Shown: positions 42,924 through 52,704, numbered from the stretch's first letter. The stretch is 64,000 nt of DNA from UKL13-3 sp964392775 (GCA_964392775.1 CAYMRD010000012.1:1-64000), one strand, 5' to 3'. Numbers and translations: made by a program. The notes: a model not told the origin generated them from the sequence alone.

Positions 42924-44348
42924 ATGAGCCAGACAACCGCCCAACGTTCACAACTCACCACCCTGATTACCGTGTTTTTCTTCTGGGGATTTATAGCGGC
43001 CTCAAACGGTATTTTTATTCCATTTTGCAAAAGCCATTTTCAGTTGAGTCAGTTTCAATCCCAATTGATTGACCTTACCTTTTATGGCGGATATTTTGCA
43101 GGATCCTTGCTCCTGTTTGGCTATGCACGTTTGGTAAAATCCGAATTCCTCAATCAGATCGGGTATAAAAAGGGCATTATTTACGGGTTGCTTGTTTCGG
43201 CTGTTGGTGCGCTTTGTATTATCCCTTCGGTTCAACTCGGCTCCTACCCAATGATTCTTTCATCATACTTTTTAGTGGCACTTGGATTTTCATTACAACA
43301 AACCTGCGCCCAGCCTTATGTGGTTGCCCTGGGTTCACCTGATAGCGGAGCTACCCGGCTCAACTTGGCCGGAGGTATCAACTCACTCGGAACCACCCTC
43401 GGACCCGTGATTGTGAGTTATATTTTGTTTGGCAGCATTGAAGGGGATGCAAGTTCTGCATCTTTATCTTCTATCACCGGATTGTATACCGGAGTGGCCA
43501 TCCTGTTTACCCTCATGGCTGTTTTCTTTCACTTCTCATCTCTGGTCAATTTAAAATACGATGCCATTGTTGAAGATGGAATCGGGGCGCTGAAGTATCC
43601 TCAGTTAAAACTGGGTATGCTGGCCATCTTTATGTATGTAGGCGTTGAGGTAACCATCCAGAGCAATATGGGAGCTTTGCTTAAACTGCCCGAATTTGGC
43701 GGATACAATGAGTCGCAAATATCCCCTTTCATTTCTCTTTACTGGGGCAGCTTGATGATTGGCCGTTGGGGCAATGTTGCAGGTATCTTCAACCTCAAAG
43801 GATGGACCAAAACCCTAGTAAGCATTCTGGTTCCGTATCTGGCTTTTGGTGTGGTATTGCTCTCCAATATCATTCATGGCAAAGATGTAAGCGGTTTGCT
43901 GATTTATGCGTTGCCGATTGCGTTGATGATTGCCATCAGCTTTGCTTCACAGGAAAAACAATCCAAAGCGCTTCTCTTCTTTTCTTTATTTGGCATGGCA
44001 GCAATGACTGTGGGATTGCTCACCACAGGCAAACTAGCCATCTATGCATTCCTTACAGGAGGACTGGCCTGCTCGGTATTATGGCCCTGCATATTTAGTT
44101 TGGCAATTTGCGGGTTGGGCAAATACACTTCCCAAGGCTCGGCTTTTTTAATTATGATGATACTGGGAGGGGCTGTCATTCCACCGTTGCAAGGACTGCT
44201 CTCTGATATTCCGGGTATTGGTATTCATGCATCTTACACCCTTACTCTTATTTGTTTTGGATACCTTGCCTTTTATGCTGTAAGAGTGAAGTCGGTTCTC
44301 AAAGCTCAGGGAATTGACGAAGATGCGGTGGTTTCGGGGGGACATTAG
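42924..44348 (+). CDS. FucP-like sugar:H+ symporter, MFS
   Basis: 474 residues, about twelve membrane helices. The N-terminus VFFFWGFIAASNGIFIPFCK and QQTCAQPYVVALGSPDSGATRLN match the FucP/NagP type, where LNLAGGINSLGTTLGP lines the sugar path. Likely imports a monosaccharide (fucose, glucose, galactose or GlcNAc); the substrate cannot be read off. No catabolic gene adjoins it. Confidence 0.88.
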   Translation: MSQTTAQRSQLTTLITVFFFWGFIAASNGIFIPFCKSHFQLSQFQSQLIDLTFYGGYFAGSLLLFGYARLVKSEFLNQIGYKKGIIYGLLVSAVGALCIIPSVQLGSYPMILSSYFLVALGFSLQQTCAQPYVVALGSPDSGATRLNLAGGINSLGTTLGPVIVSYILFGSIEGDASSASLSSITGLYTGVAILFTLMAVFFHFSSLVNLKYDAIVEDGIGALKYPQLKLGMLAIFMYVGVEVTIQSNMGALLKLPEFGGYNESQISPFISLYWGSLMIGRWGNVAGIFNLKGWTKTLVSILVPYLAFGVVLLSNIIHGKDVSGLLIYALPIALMIAISFASQEKQSKALLFFSLFGMAAMTVGLLTTGKLAIYAFLTGGLACSVLWPCIFSLAICGLGKYTSQGSAFLIMMILGGAVIPPLQGLLSDIPGIGIHASYTLTLICFGYLAFYAVRVKSVLKAQGIDEDAVVSGGH

Positions 44349-44420
44349 GTTATTTGATTTTAATCATCTAAAACAAATAACTAATAACCATCATTTTATA
44401 CAACTATCAAGTATTTTGCA

Positions 44421-44428
44421 TACATTTG
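44421..44428 (+). promoter_or_regulatory. -7 box of typA
   Basis: TACATTTG, 26 bp before the typA ATG. No -33 element at usual spacing. Confidence 0.45.
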
Positions 44429-44454
44429 CGCCTCATTTTTTCTAAACAGGCACA

Positions 44455-46266
44455 ATGCAAAACATTCGTAACATTGCTATTATAGCGCACGTTGACCACG
44501 GTAAAACCACATTGGTAGACAAGATTATTCACCAAACACAGCTTTTCCGTGAAAACCAGGCAACAGGTGATCTTATCCTTGATAATAATGACCTTGAGCG
44601 TGAACGTGGTATCACTATTTTGGCTAAAAACATCTCAGTACAGTATAAAGGTACCAAAATCAATATCATCGACACCCCTGGTCACGCGGACTTTGGCGGT
44701 GAGGTAGAGCGTGTATTGAACATGGCTGACGGGGTATTATTGCTGGTAGATGCGTTTGAAGGCCCGATGCCACAAACCCGTTTTGTATTGCAAAAAGCTT
44801 TGGCTTTAGGAAAAAAACCTATTGTAGTTATTAATAAAGTAGACAAACCAAACTGTCGTCCGGATGAAATCCACGATCAGGTATTTGATTTGTTCTTTAA
44901 CCTGGATGCAACTGAAGAGCAGTTGGATTTCCATACCATTTACGGAAGCTCTAAACAAGGCTGGATGGGGCCGGATTGGAAAACTCCAACCGAAGACTTT
45001 ACTGCTTTGTTAGATGATATCATTGCACAAATCCCGGCTCCACATGTGGAAATCGGAAACTTGCAAATGCAAATCACTTCATTGGATTATTCTTCATTTA
45101 CAGGTCGTATTGCTATCGGACGTATTTTACGTGGAAGCATTAAAGTTAACCAACCTATAAGCTTGGTTAAACGCGATGGAAGCATCCAAAAATCACGTGT
45201 TAAAGAATTGTACACGTTTGAAGGTTTGGGTAAAATGAAAGTTGAAGAAGCTCATGCCGGTGATATTTGTGCCGTTATGGGTATCGAAGGTTTTGAGATT
45301 GGTGATACCATTGCTGATTTTGAAAATCCTGAAGGCTTAACTCCAATCAATATTGATGAGCCAACCATGAACATGTTGTTCTGCATCAATAACTCTCCGT
45401 TTTTTGGTAAAGAAGGTAAGTTTGTTACCTCACGCCACTTGCGTGACCGTTTGTTTAAAGAACTGGAAAAAAATCTGGCTTTGCGTGTTGAAGAAACTGA
45501 TGCAGCCGATTCATACCTTGTATTCGGACGTGGTATTCTCCATTTGTCGGTGTTGATTGAAACCATGAGACGCGAAGGTTACGAATTACAAGTAGGCCAA
45601 CCGCAAGTAATCGTTAAAGAAATTAACGGTGTTAAATGTGAGCCTGTTGAGATCTTAACTGTAGACGTTCCTCAAGAAGTTTCAGGTAAAGTAATTGAGC
45701 TGGTAAGTCAGCGTAAAGGTGATATGCTGGTAATGGAGCCTAAAGGTGATTTGATTCACCTTGAGTTCGAAATTCCATCACGTGGTATCATCGGTTTGCG
45801 TAACAACGTATTGACAGCAACTGCAGGTGAGGCTATCATGGCACACCGTTTCAAAGCATTTGAACCTTGGAAAGGTGTTATCCCCAGCCGTTTGGCAGGT
45901 GTAATGATCAGCGGAGAGCAGGGAACAGCTATTGCTTACTCAATTGATAAATTGCAAGACCGCGGAAACTTCTTTGTTGAAGCAGGTGAAGAAATTTACA
46001 TGGGTCAGATTATCGGTGAAAACAACCGTCAGGACGACTTAGTGGTAAACATCACTAAAGAGAAAAAATTAACAAACATGCGTGCCTCAGGTTCGGATGA
46101 TAAAACCCGTATCGCTCCAAAAATCAATATGAGTTTGGAAGAGTGCATGGAGTATATCCAGGGTGATGAGTACGTAGAGATTACTCCTCAATCCCTTCGT
46201 TTGCGTAAAATTTACTTGGACGAAAACGAGCGCAAACGTAACAAAAATGCTTTAGCTTCGGCTTAA
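44455..46266 (+). CDS. typA: Translational GTPase TypA/BipA
   Basis: Ribosome-binding GTPase needed for growth under stress and 50S assembly. 603 residues. G motifs: AHVDHGKTTLVD, RERGITI, DTPGHADFGGEV and NKVDKP. EF-G-like domains II, III and V follow (MRREGYELQVGQPQV; RGIIGLRN), then the BipA C-terminal domain with GSDDKTRIAPK. Codon choice looks more biased than in its neighbours, as for highly expressed genes. Single gene between its promoter and a terminator. Confidence 0.97.
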   Translation: MQNIRNIAIIAHVDHGKTTLVDKIIHQTQLFRENQATGDLILDNNDLERERGITILAKNISVQYKGTKINIIDTPGHADFGGEVERVLNMADGVLLLVDAFEGPMPQTRFVLQKALALGKKPIVVINKVDKPNCRPDEIHDQVFDLFFNLDATEEQLDFHTIYGSSKQGWMGPDWKTPTEDFTALLDDIIAQIPAPHVEIGNLQMQITSLDYSSFTGRIAIGRILRGSIKVNQPISLVKRDGSIQKSRVKELYTFEGLGKMKVEEAHAGDICAVMGIEGFEIGDTIADFENPEGLTPINIDEPTMNMLFCINNSPFFGKEGKFVTSRHLRDRLFKELEKNLALRVEETDAADSYLVFGRGILHLSVLIETMRREGYELQVGQPQVIVKEINGVKCEPVEILTVDVPQEVSGKVIELVSQRKGDMLVMEPKGDLIHLEFEIPSRGIIGLRNNVLTATAGEAIMAHRFKAFEPWKGVIPSRLAGVMISGEQGTAIAYSIDKLQDRGNFFVEAGEEIYMGQIIGENNRQDDLVVNITKEKKLTNMRASGSDDKTRIAPKINMSLEECMEYIQGDEYVEITPQSLRLRKIYLDENERKRNKNALASA

Positions 46267-46298
46267 TCATAGTTAATTAACTGGTTATTTATTCAAAT

Positions 46299-46337
46299 AA
46301 ACACCTCGCTTACCTCAGGGTTTGCGAGGTGTTTTTG
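46299..46337 (+). terminator. typA terminator
   Basis: AAACACCTCGC (46299-46309) pairs perfectly with GCGAGGTGTTT (46324-46334), followed by T residues. Confidence 0.88.
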
Positions 46338-46406
46338 TTTTATCCGCTTCCTCACTTACCATACTCAACATCATTAACACAATCAACAAAACCGTATATT
46401 CGTTTC

Positions 46407-47303
46407 ATGATCAATCCTTTTAAAGGCAAATCAGAAACCTCTTTTGAGTGGGTAAACGTTGTAAACCCAACCAATGAAGAATTACTGGCTTTGGGTGAAC
46501 AGTATAAGTTGCACCCTTCGGCCATACAGGATTGTATGCAGCCTGAGCACCTGCCCAAATATGAGTTGATTGATGATGTGCATTTTATCATTTGCAGGTT
46601 TTATGATACAGAAGCCGATAAGCAGGCCGACTCCATCCAGTCACTGACCAGTAAGCTCGCAATATTTTTCACCAAAGATTTATTGATTACCATTCATCGC
46701 AAGGAGCTTCCTTTGCTTGATGAAGCAATTGTAAAATACCGCAACCATCCATCCACAACCGATGTGGTATGCAAGGCTGTAGAGGCTTGTTTTACCTCCT
46801 ATCAACAACCAGCCGAAAAACTGGATGCCGAAATTGACTTTTATGAATCCAGAGTGTTTCTCAAAAAACGGATTCCCGATTTACTCAAAAGCCTCTACCG
46901 CATTAAACGCAAAATTTATGCGTTGCGCAAACTCACCAACCTGAATCAGGAGATTGTTCAAAAAGTAAGTGAAGTTTCGTCCCGTAAAAACCCTTATGTT
47001 CAGGATTTGAAGGACAGTTATATTAAAACAGATACCCAAATGGAAGAGGTATACGATAGCATCATCTCACTGCTTAATATTTATCTGTCCATTTCCTCAC
47101 AGCGCACCAATGAGGTGATGCGAACCCTGACTGTTTTTACGGCCTTCTTTCTCCCTCTTACCTTTATTGTTGGCGTATATGGCATGAACTTTCATTATAT
47201 GCCCGAGCTTGATAAAAACTGGGGATATCCGGGTGTTATGGGCCTAATGTTGCTCATTACTCTTGTGGTTTACTCCTGGTTTAAGCGCAAAGGCTGGATG
47301 TGA
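46407..47303 (+). CDS. corA: CorA-family magnesium/cobalt channel
   Basis: 298 residues from the ATG at 46407; the frame upstream overlaps the typA terminator. An N-terminal cytoplasmic alpha/beta domain is followed by long helices (about 150-240). Two C-terminal membrane helices surround the signature YGMNF loop, which forms the pore mouth. The C-terminal tail KRKGWM is basic. Probably imports Mg2+. Monocistronic. Confidence 0.93.
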   Translation: MINPFKGKSETSFEWVNVVNPTNEELLALGEQYKLHPSAIQDCMQPEHLPKYELIDDVHFIICRFYDTEADKQADSIQSLTSKLAIFFTKDLLITIHRKELPLLDEAIVKYRNHPSTTDVVCKAVEACFTSYQQPAEKLDAEIDFYESRVFLKKRIPDLLKSLYRIKRKIYALRKLTNLNQEIVQKVSEVSSRKNPYVQDLKDSYIKTDTQMEEVYDSIISLLNIYLSISSQRTNEVMRTLTVFTAFFLPLTFIVGVYGMNFHYMPELDKNWGYPGVMGLMLLITLVVYSWFKRKGWM

Positions 47304-47558
47304 GACCGTTATTACGGGTTGTTTATTGCGAGTTGTTTATTGCGCATCCTCTAACCTCCAACATCTAACTTCCAACCTCTAACTTCTATCATACAATCAC
47401 CAAACCCTATTGTAAATGCCCATCTGGCGAGCCTCGCGACTCTAACATCTAACTTCCAACCTCTAACCTCCAACCTCCATCCTCCATCCTCCTTCTTCTT
47501 GTTTTTCCAATCCATATCAGTATTTTCGCACTCCCCATCATTAAAAATATATAAGGAT
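47304..47558. repeat. Intergenic repeat cluster between corA and the acyl-CoA dehydrogenase gene
   Basis: Contains a two-copy tandem of GTTGTTTATTGCG (47318-47330 and 47332-47344), an exact 23-bp direct repeat (47361-47383 and 47445-47467) within a CT-rich tract, and GCGAGCCTCGCGACT (47428-47442) resembling a fragment of the repeat at 63121. The acyl-CoA dehydrogenase promoter follows. No gene seen. Confidence 0.55.
47498..47528 (+). promoter_or_regulatory. Acyl-CoA dehydrogenase promoter
   Basis: CTTG (47498-47501), 19 bp, TATTTTCG (47521-47528), a TTCG-type -7 box. The leader to the ATG is about 25 nt. Confidence 0.6.
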
Positions 47559-48698
47559 ATGAATTTTCAACTAACCGAAGAACATTTAAACGTTCAGCAA
47601 GCAGCCCGCGATTTTGCCCAAACAGAATTATTACCGGGTGTTTTGGAGCGCGATGAACACCAAAAATTTCCAACCGAACAAATCAAAAAATTAGGTGAAC
47701 TCGGATTTTTAGGAATGATGGTTGATCCTAAATACGGAGGGTCGGGCATGGACACGATTTCTTATGTGTTGGCCATGGAAGAATTGTCGAAAGTTGATGC
47801 TTCTGCTTCGGTGGTTGTTTCGGTAAACAACTCATTGGTTTGCTGGGGACTTGAGCACTACGGAACCGAAGAACAGAAACAAAAATATTTAGTACCAATG
47901 GCCAGTGGCCAGTGCCATGGAGCGTTTTTGTTATCAGAGCCTGAAGCAGGAAGTGATGCGACTTCGCAAAAAACAACTGCCATTGACATGGGCGACCATT
48001 ACTTAATGAACGGCACAAAAAACTGGATTACCAACGGAAACTCGGGAACGTACTATCTGGTAATTGCTCAAACCGATGTTGAGAAAAAACATAAAGGTAT
48101 CAACGCGTTTATCGTTGAAAAAAGCTGGCCGGGTGTTACCGTAGGTAAAAAAGAAGACAAGATGGGTATCCGCGGAAGTGATACACATTCAATCATGTTT
48201 CAGGATGTAAAAATCCCTAAAGAAAACCGCATTGGAGAGGATGGATTCGGATTTAAGTTTGCCATGAAAGTATTGTCGGGCGGACGTATCGGTATCGCTT
48301 CACAAGCGTTGGGTATAGCCAGCGGAGCATACGAATTGGCTGTTAAATACTCTAAAGAACGTAAAGCTTTTGGTAAAGAAATTATGCACCACCAGGCTAT
48401 TCAGTTTAAACTGGCTGATATGGCAACCCGCATTGAGGCTGCTCGTTTATTGTGCTTCAAAGCTGCCGCTTTAAAAGATGCCGGTGAAGATTATGGTATG
48501 GCAAGTGCCATGGCCAAAGTGTACGCTTCCGAAACAGCTATGTGGGTCACTACTGAAGCCGTTCAGGTACACGGAGGATATGGTTTCGTAAAAGAATACC
48601 ATGTAGAACGTATGATGCGTGATGCCAAGATCACTCAGATTTACGAAGGAACTTCAGAGGTTCAACGTATTGTTATCTCTCGTGAAGTGTTAAAATAA
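47559..48698 (+). CDS. Acyl-CoA dehydrogenase
   Basis: Flavoenzyme that introduces the trans-2 double bond in beta-oxidation or branched-chain amino acid breakdown. 379 residues from the ATG at 47559. SEPEAGSDATSQKTTA and NGTKNWITN bind FAD and substrate. QAIQFKLADMATRIEAARLL and QVHGGYGFVKEYHVERMMRD follow. The catalytic Glu is in IYEGTSEVQRIV. Sequence is nearest to short-chain (butyryl-type) enzymes. Own promoter and terminator; no other beta-oxidation gene nearby. Confidence 0.95.
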   Translation: MNFQLTEEHLNVQQAARDFAQTELLPGVLERDEHQKFPTEQIKKLGELGFLGMMVDPKYGGSGMDTISYVLAMEELSKVDASASVVVSVNNSLVCWGLEHYGTEEQKQKYLVPMASGQCHGAFLLSEPEAGSDATSQKTTAIDMGDHYLMNGTKNWITNGNSGTYYLVIAQTDVEKKHKGINAFIVEKSWPGVTVGKKEDKMGIRGSDTHSIMFQDVKIPKENRIGEDGFGFKFAMKVLSGGRIGIASQALGIASGAYELAVKYSKERKAFGKEIMHHQAIQFKLADMATRIEAARLLCFKAAALKDAGEDYGMASAMAKVYASETAMWVTTEAVQVHGGYGFVKEYHVERMMRDAKITQIYEGTSEVQRIVISREVLK

Positions 48699-48722
48699 CA
48701 GATTGATATATCATGCTCAGAG

Positions 48723-48758
48723 AAGTCCCGACTGCATTTGCAGTCGGGACTTTTTTGT
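48723..48758 (+). terminator. Acyl-CoA dehydrogenase terminator
   Basis: AAGTCCCGACTGCA pairs perfectly with TGCAGTCGGGACTT around TT, followed by T6. Confidence 0.92.
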
Positions 48759-48832
48759 TTGACCGACAATTGAAAAATATATCATACTTGGATATATTGC
48801 AATCTATTAGTCTATAATTATAACCAATATCT

Positions 48833-50437
48833 ATGAAACACATTATTCTCTCTTTTACCCTAATCTACTCTTCCATTTGTTATTCTCAAACACCTCCTTT
48901 TTATTCAACACAACTAAGTGGTAAAGAAACGATTCTTGAACTCCTTCCTCTTGATAGCAATGGCTTTTATCTGAGAACAGGAATCGAATCAGGAGGCGAA
49001 ACAAGCAATCAGAAACTACTCAAGTTCAATTCTAATAACCAATTAGAATTTAAAAAACCACTCGACAATGTAGACTTGTTAGGTAGACATTCATTTGTTG
49101 TAAGCAGCCCCTTTTGCGAAAACACTTTCGTAGTGGCAGAAACAAAAGCTGCATCAAGAACTTACAACAGGGCTTTTATAACAACCATCAAAAAAGACGG
49201 AAGTTCACACAGTCAACAATTTGAAACAAGTCGCGACCAAACTACTGATATCATCAATACCTCAAAGAAAAAAGTAGAGTGGCCAATCAATAATGGCGCC
49301 ACTAGTAATGATATTAGTAAAGTTGCCTGCTTTGCCGGCAAAGAAAATCTTTACGTTTTAACCGCCCATAAAATAGCAAATGGAAAATATAAAAACCCTG
49401 ATAACAAATCGGTTAAAACAGTACTTTATGAGTACAATCCCTCTACTAATAAGCTGGAGGTATTTATTACTCCAATTTCATTTGAGGGTAAATATCTTCG
49501 CAGGGATTATTATGTTGAATTTTTAGGAAACGATGAAGAGTTTATCTACGTAGCATACAAAACTCAGAGTGGAATCCAAGGTACAACATCCGTCAAGATA
49601 TGCCAGTTAAACTATAAAGGCGAATTGGTAAAAGAATATCCCGTCTCATTTAAACCAACTTACCCTCTCTCTCCTTCAGTTAACACAAGACAATTAAACG
49701 GTTCATATAAATATATTCAAGAATATTACCTGTCAGCCCCTCTTACAATCCAACCCGGAAGCCCTCCCCAAAAACACTGGAACAATCACGCCATGAATGG
49801 GATTATACTTGATATGAAAAACAAGCTTGTATATTTCTATGGATTATCTGCTTCTGAAAATAAAACCTCTTTTAATGATATCATGACGGGAAATAAAAGT
49901 ATTTATGCTAATCATATTTATGTATGTAAAATTAACCTCGTAAATAATACTATCATTTCAACTATCGAATATCCTTTTATGGAAAAATTAGAGTCTATTG
50001 GTAATAAAGAAATGTTTAAAATGGCAAAGGGAATTGCAACCCCAACTGTATTTGATTCAAGGATTGTTGATATGAGTATTATTAATAAGAGTATTGTTAA
50101 AGCTTCAGTGTTTTCTGAAACATATGGTAAAACACTTTCTTTTCTAATAGATCTTGAGCAAAACAAGGTTGAGATCACAGGCCGTGAGTTAATCCAGAGT
50201 ACTGAAGAACAAAGAGTACATAGTGTAAACCTGATCAACCATCAATGGGAACATGACTTGCAATCATATACCTTTATCGACAAGACTTCCAGACCAACAG
50301 ACAAAAAGAATATATTACTTGGGTTTAAGTCGGATTCCGAAACTATAATCGCCAAAATAGAATCAAATAAAGGAGCTAAAACCCTTTCTCTCTTTTCTTT
50401 TCCTTTCCCATCTAGCAATGCGAAAGTTAAAGATTAG
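48833..50437 (+). CDS. Uncharacterised secreted protein
   Basis: 534 residues. A signal peptide of about 19 residues ends CYSQ. The mature protein is Lys/Asn/Ser-rich, with recurring strand pairs (NLYVLTAHKIANGKY, EFIYVAYKTQSG) that suggest a beta-propeller-like fold. No type IX sorting domain or lipobox is evident. Base composition is AT-richer than the flanking housekeeping genes, hinting at a variable gene. No family recognised. Own terminator at 50472-50502. Confidence 0.7.
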   Translation: MKHIILSFTLIYSSICYSQTPPFYSTQLSGKETILELLPLDSNGFYLRTGIESGGETSNQKLLKFNSNNQLEFKKPLDNVDLLGRHSFVVSSPFCENTFVVAETKAASRTYNRAFITTIKKDGSSHSQQFETSRDQTTDIINTSKKKVEWPINNGATSNDISKVACFAGKENLYVLTAHKIANGKYKNPDNKSVKTVLYEYNPSTNKLEVFITPISFEGKYLRRDYYVEFLGNDEEFIYVAYKTQSGIQGTTSVKICQLNYKGELVKEYPVSFKPTYPLSPSVNTRQLNGSYKYIQEYYLSAPLTIQPGSPPQKHWNNHAMNGIILDMKNKLVYFYGLSASENKTSFNDIMTGNKSIYANHIYVCKINLVNNTIISTIEYPFMEKLESIGNKEMFKMAKGIATPTVFDSRIVDMSIINKSIVKASVFSETYGKTLSFLIDLEQNKVEITGRELIQSTEEQRVHSVNLINHQWEHDLQSYTFIDKTSRPTDKKNILLGFKSDSETIIAKIESNKGAKTLSLFSFPFPSSNAKVKD

Positions 50438-50471
50438 TACAAGTTCCTTTTTCTAAACTTATTTAACTCCT

Positions 50472-50502
50472 AAAGAAGGCTGCCAATATGCAGCCTTTTT
50501 TG
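50472..50502 (+). terminator. Terminator of the 48833-50437 gene
   Basis: AAGGCTGC (50476-50483) pairs with GCAGCCTT (50490-50497), followed by T residues. Confidence 0.85.
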
Positions 50503-50534
50503 TTTGGCTGTTACATTGATATATTGCAGATGAA

Positions 50535-51602
50535 ATGCCCATTCACAAAGTAAGCATAGATGAGTTTTTAAAACTCGGAAAACAATTTCCGGTACTGGAT
50601 GCACGCAGCCCGGCTGAATACGCATACGCTCATATTCCCGGAGCGTTTTCCTTTCCCATTTTTACCGATGAGCAACGCAAAGAAATTGGCATCTGCTACA
50701 AACAAGTGGGGAGGCAAGATGCAATCAAAATTGGGTTAAAACATTTCGGCCCTAATATGGCCGGATTTATAGAGCAGGCCGAAACCATATTAAGCAAATA
50801 TCCTTATGCCAACGAAACAACAGTCTTGGTGCATTGCTGGCGCGGTGGCATGCGTAGCGGAGCCATGGCATGGCTGCTCAGCTTTTATGGCTATACGGTG
50901 TATCTGCTTGAAGGCGGTTACAAACAATACCGCAAATGGGTATTGGAACAACTCAATCTCCCCTTTAACTTTTACACGCTAGGTGGATATACCGGAAGCG
51001 GTAAAACAGATATTCTCGAACGCCTCCACAAACAAGGTCATCCGATAATTAACCTCGAAGGACTTGCCAATCACAAAGGTTCCGCTTTTGGCAATATGGA
51101 TATGAAGGATCAACCTTCTCAGGAATATTTTGAGAACCTGTTGGTGGATGCACTCCAACCCTTTTATTCGGTTGATGCTGAAAACAAATTCACACAACCC
51201 GTCCCCATCTGGATTGAAAGCGAAAGCAGACGTATAGGTTTGATTAACCTTACCGAACATTTTTACGTGAACATGTTGCGCTCTCCGATTGTGGTATTGG
51301 ATATTCCATTTGAAGAACGTCTGAATTATATTGTTCAGGATTACGGAAAGTTTGACAAGGAAAAACTCATCAATGCCATCATCCGCATTCAAAAACGTTT
51401 GGGAGGATTGGATACCAAACGTGCCGTTCAGGCTTTGCTCGAAGACGATATTCACAGTTGTTTCCGAATCTTACTTACCTATTACGACAAACAATACAAA
51501 CAGTATGCTGAACAATCAACCCGCAAAACATACAGGCTCGAATGCGCAACCGTTGATGCGGAAGCCAATCTGCAAGCTGTGCTTGCTAAAAAGATAATAT
51601 AA
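50535..51602 (+). CDS. mnmH: tRNA 2-selenouridine synthase
   Basis: Replaces sulfur with selenium at the wobble 2-thiouridine of tRNAs for Lys, Glu and Gln, via a geranylated intermediate. 355 residues. The rhodanese domain (1 to about 130) has catalytic Cys101 in VHCWRGGMRSGA. The P-loop domain has GGYTGSGKT at about 150-158 and IWIESESRRIG. The stop overlaps selD by one base, so the selenophosphate supplier is made with its consumer. Confidence 0.96.
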   Translation: MPIHKVSIDEFLKLGKQFPVLDARSPAEYAYAHIPGAFSFPIFTDEQRKEIGICYKQVGRQDAIKIGLKHFGPNMAGFIEQAETILSKYPYANETTVLVHCWRGGMRSGAMAWLLSFYGYTVYLLEGGYKQYRKWVLEQLNLPFNFYTLGGYTGSGKTDILERLHKQGHPIINLEGLANHKGSAFGNMDMKDQPSQEYFENLLVDALQPFYSVDAENKFTQPVPIWIESESRRIGLINLTEHFYVNMLRSPIVVLDIPFEERLNYIVQDYGKFDKEKLINAIIRIQKRLGGLDTKRAVQALLEDDIHSCFRILLTYYDKQYKQYAEQSTRKTYRLECATVDAEANLQAVLAKKII

Positions 51603-52648
51603 TGGAACAACCAATATTACTCACGCAATACGCTCATGGAGCCGGATGTGGCTGCAAAATTGCACCTGCTGTGCTCAACCAGATGCTGATCGGTAACCGG
51701 TCTGACTTATCTGATAAACGAATCCTGATTGGAAACAGCAGCAATGATGATGCGGCCGTGTATGATTTGGGCAATGGACAAGGGCTGATTGTGACCACTG
51801 ATTTTTTTGCGCCTATTGTGAATGATGCGTATACCTTTGGTCGTGTAGCGGCAGCCAATGCCATCAGTGATGTGTATGCCATGGGAGGTAAACCCATTAC
51901 CGCCATTGCTATTTTAGGCTGGCCGGTTGATAAACTGCCACCAGAGCTTGCCGCCAAAGTGATGGAAGGCGCTCGTGAAACATGCAAGCACGCAGGCATT
52001 GTCATTTCAGGCGGACATAGTATTGATGCTCCCGAACCATTCTTTGGATTGTCTGTAAATGGATTAGCAGACATCGCTCATCTCAAACAAAACAACACGG
52101 CCCAACCGGGTGATTTGATTTACATGACCAAACCCTTGGGATTGGGCATTTTGGCAACCGCTCATAAACGTGGTTTAACCAAACCCGAAGATGATGAAGT
52201 GTTGGTAAAGCAACTCACAACCTTAAACCAATTTGGAGAACAGTTGGGAAAACTGGATTGCGTTACTGCTTTAACCGATATTACAGGATTTGGATTATTG
52301 GGACACCTTCTGGAGATGTGCGACAAAGGGCGCTTAACAGCCAATATCAATTATGCTGCGATTCCATTATTGGAAGAAGCAAAAACCTTCGCCAAACAGT
52401 TTGTATTGCCCGATGCTACTTACCGCAACTGGAATGCTTTTAGCAACCGGGTATCCATTGCACCAACCGTTGATGCTGCTGAGTCGTTTTCATTTTTACC
52501 CGACCCTCAAACGAATGGAGGGTTATTGATTGCTGTGGAACCTAATTCAGTACAATCATTGGAAACGCGGGTTCAAAAGAACAATACTCTATTATTTAGA
52601 ATCGGGCAGTTTCAAAACAACCAAGGTCCAGAGGTCCATATTCAATGA
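51602..52648 (+). CDS. selD: Selenide, water dikinase
   Basis: Makes selenophosphate from selenide and ATP. 348 residues. The active-site loop GAGCGCKIAP has Cys16 and Lys19; the codon for the catalytic residue is a normal Cys codon, not TGA. The PurM-like fold has SSNDDAAVYDL, SDVYAMGGKPITA, SGGHSID and DITGFGLLGHLLEM. It overlaps mnmH (TAATG). selA and selB are not here, so in this window selenium serves tRNA modification only. Confidence 0.96.
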   Translation: MEQPILLTQYAHGAGCGCKIAPAVLNQMLIGNRSDLSDKRILIGNSSNDDAAVYDLGNGQGLIVTTDFFAPIVNDAYTFGRVAAANAISDVYAMGGKPITAIAILGWPVDKLPPELAAKVMEGARETCKHAGIVISGGHSIDAPEPFFGLSVNGLADIAHLKQNNTAQPGDLIYMTKPLGLGILATAHKRGLTKPEDDEVLVKQLTTLNQFGEQLGKLDCVTALTDITGFGLLGHLLEMCDKGRLTANINYAAIPLLEEAKTFAKQFVLPDATYRNWNAFSNRVSIAPTVDAAESFSFLPDPQTNGGLLIAVEPNSVQSLETRVQKNNTLLFRIGQFQNNQGPEVHIQ

Positions 52649-52649
52649 G

Positions 52650-52683
52650 CATAAAAAAAGCCAAGAGTAAACTCCTGGCTTTC
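52650..52683 (-). terminator. rplY terminator
   Basis: Minus strand GAAAGCCAGGAG pairs with CTCTTGGCTTT (with GU/mismatch), followed by T7. It starts 1 bp after the selD stop on the opposite strand and probably serves both. Confidence 0.85.
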
Positions 52684-52704
52684 TTATATACGTTTGAGAA
52701 AAGA

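Noticed and set aside
47318..47467. CRISPR-like array
   Set aside because: Only two copies of each repeat with unequal spacing, a CT-rich low-complexity tract, and no cas genes in the window.
51647..51658. Possible selenocysteine codon in selD
   Set aside because: The active-site positions are ordinary Cys codons (GCGCK); no in-frame TGA.
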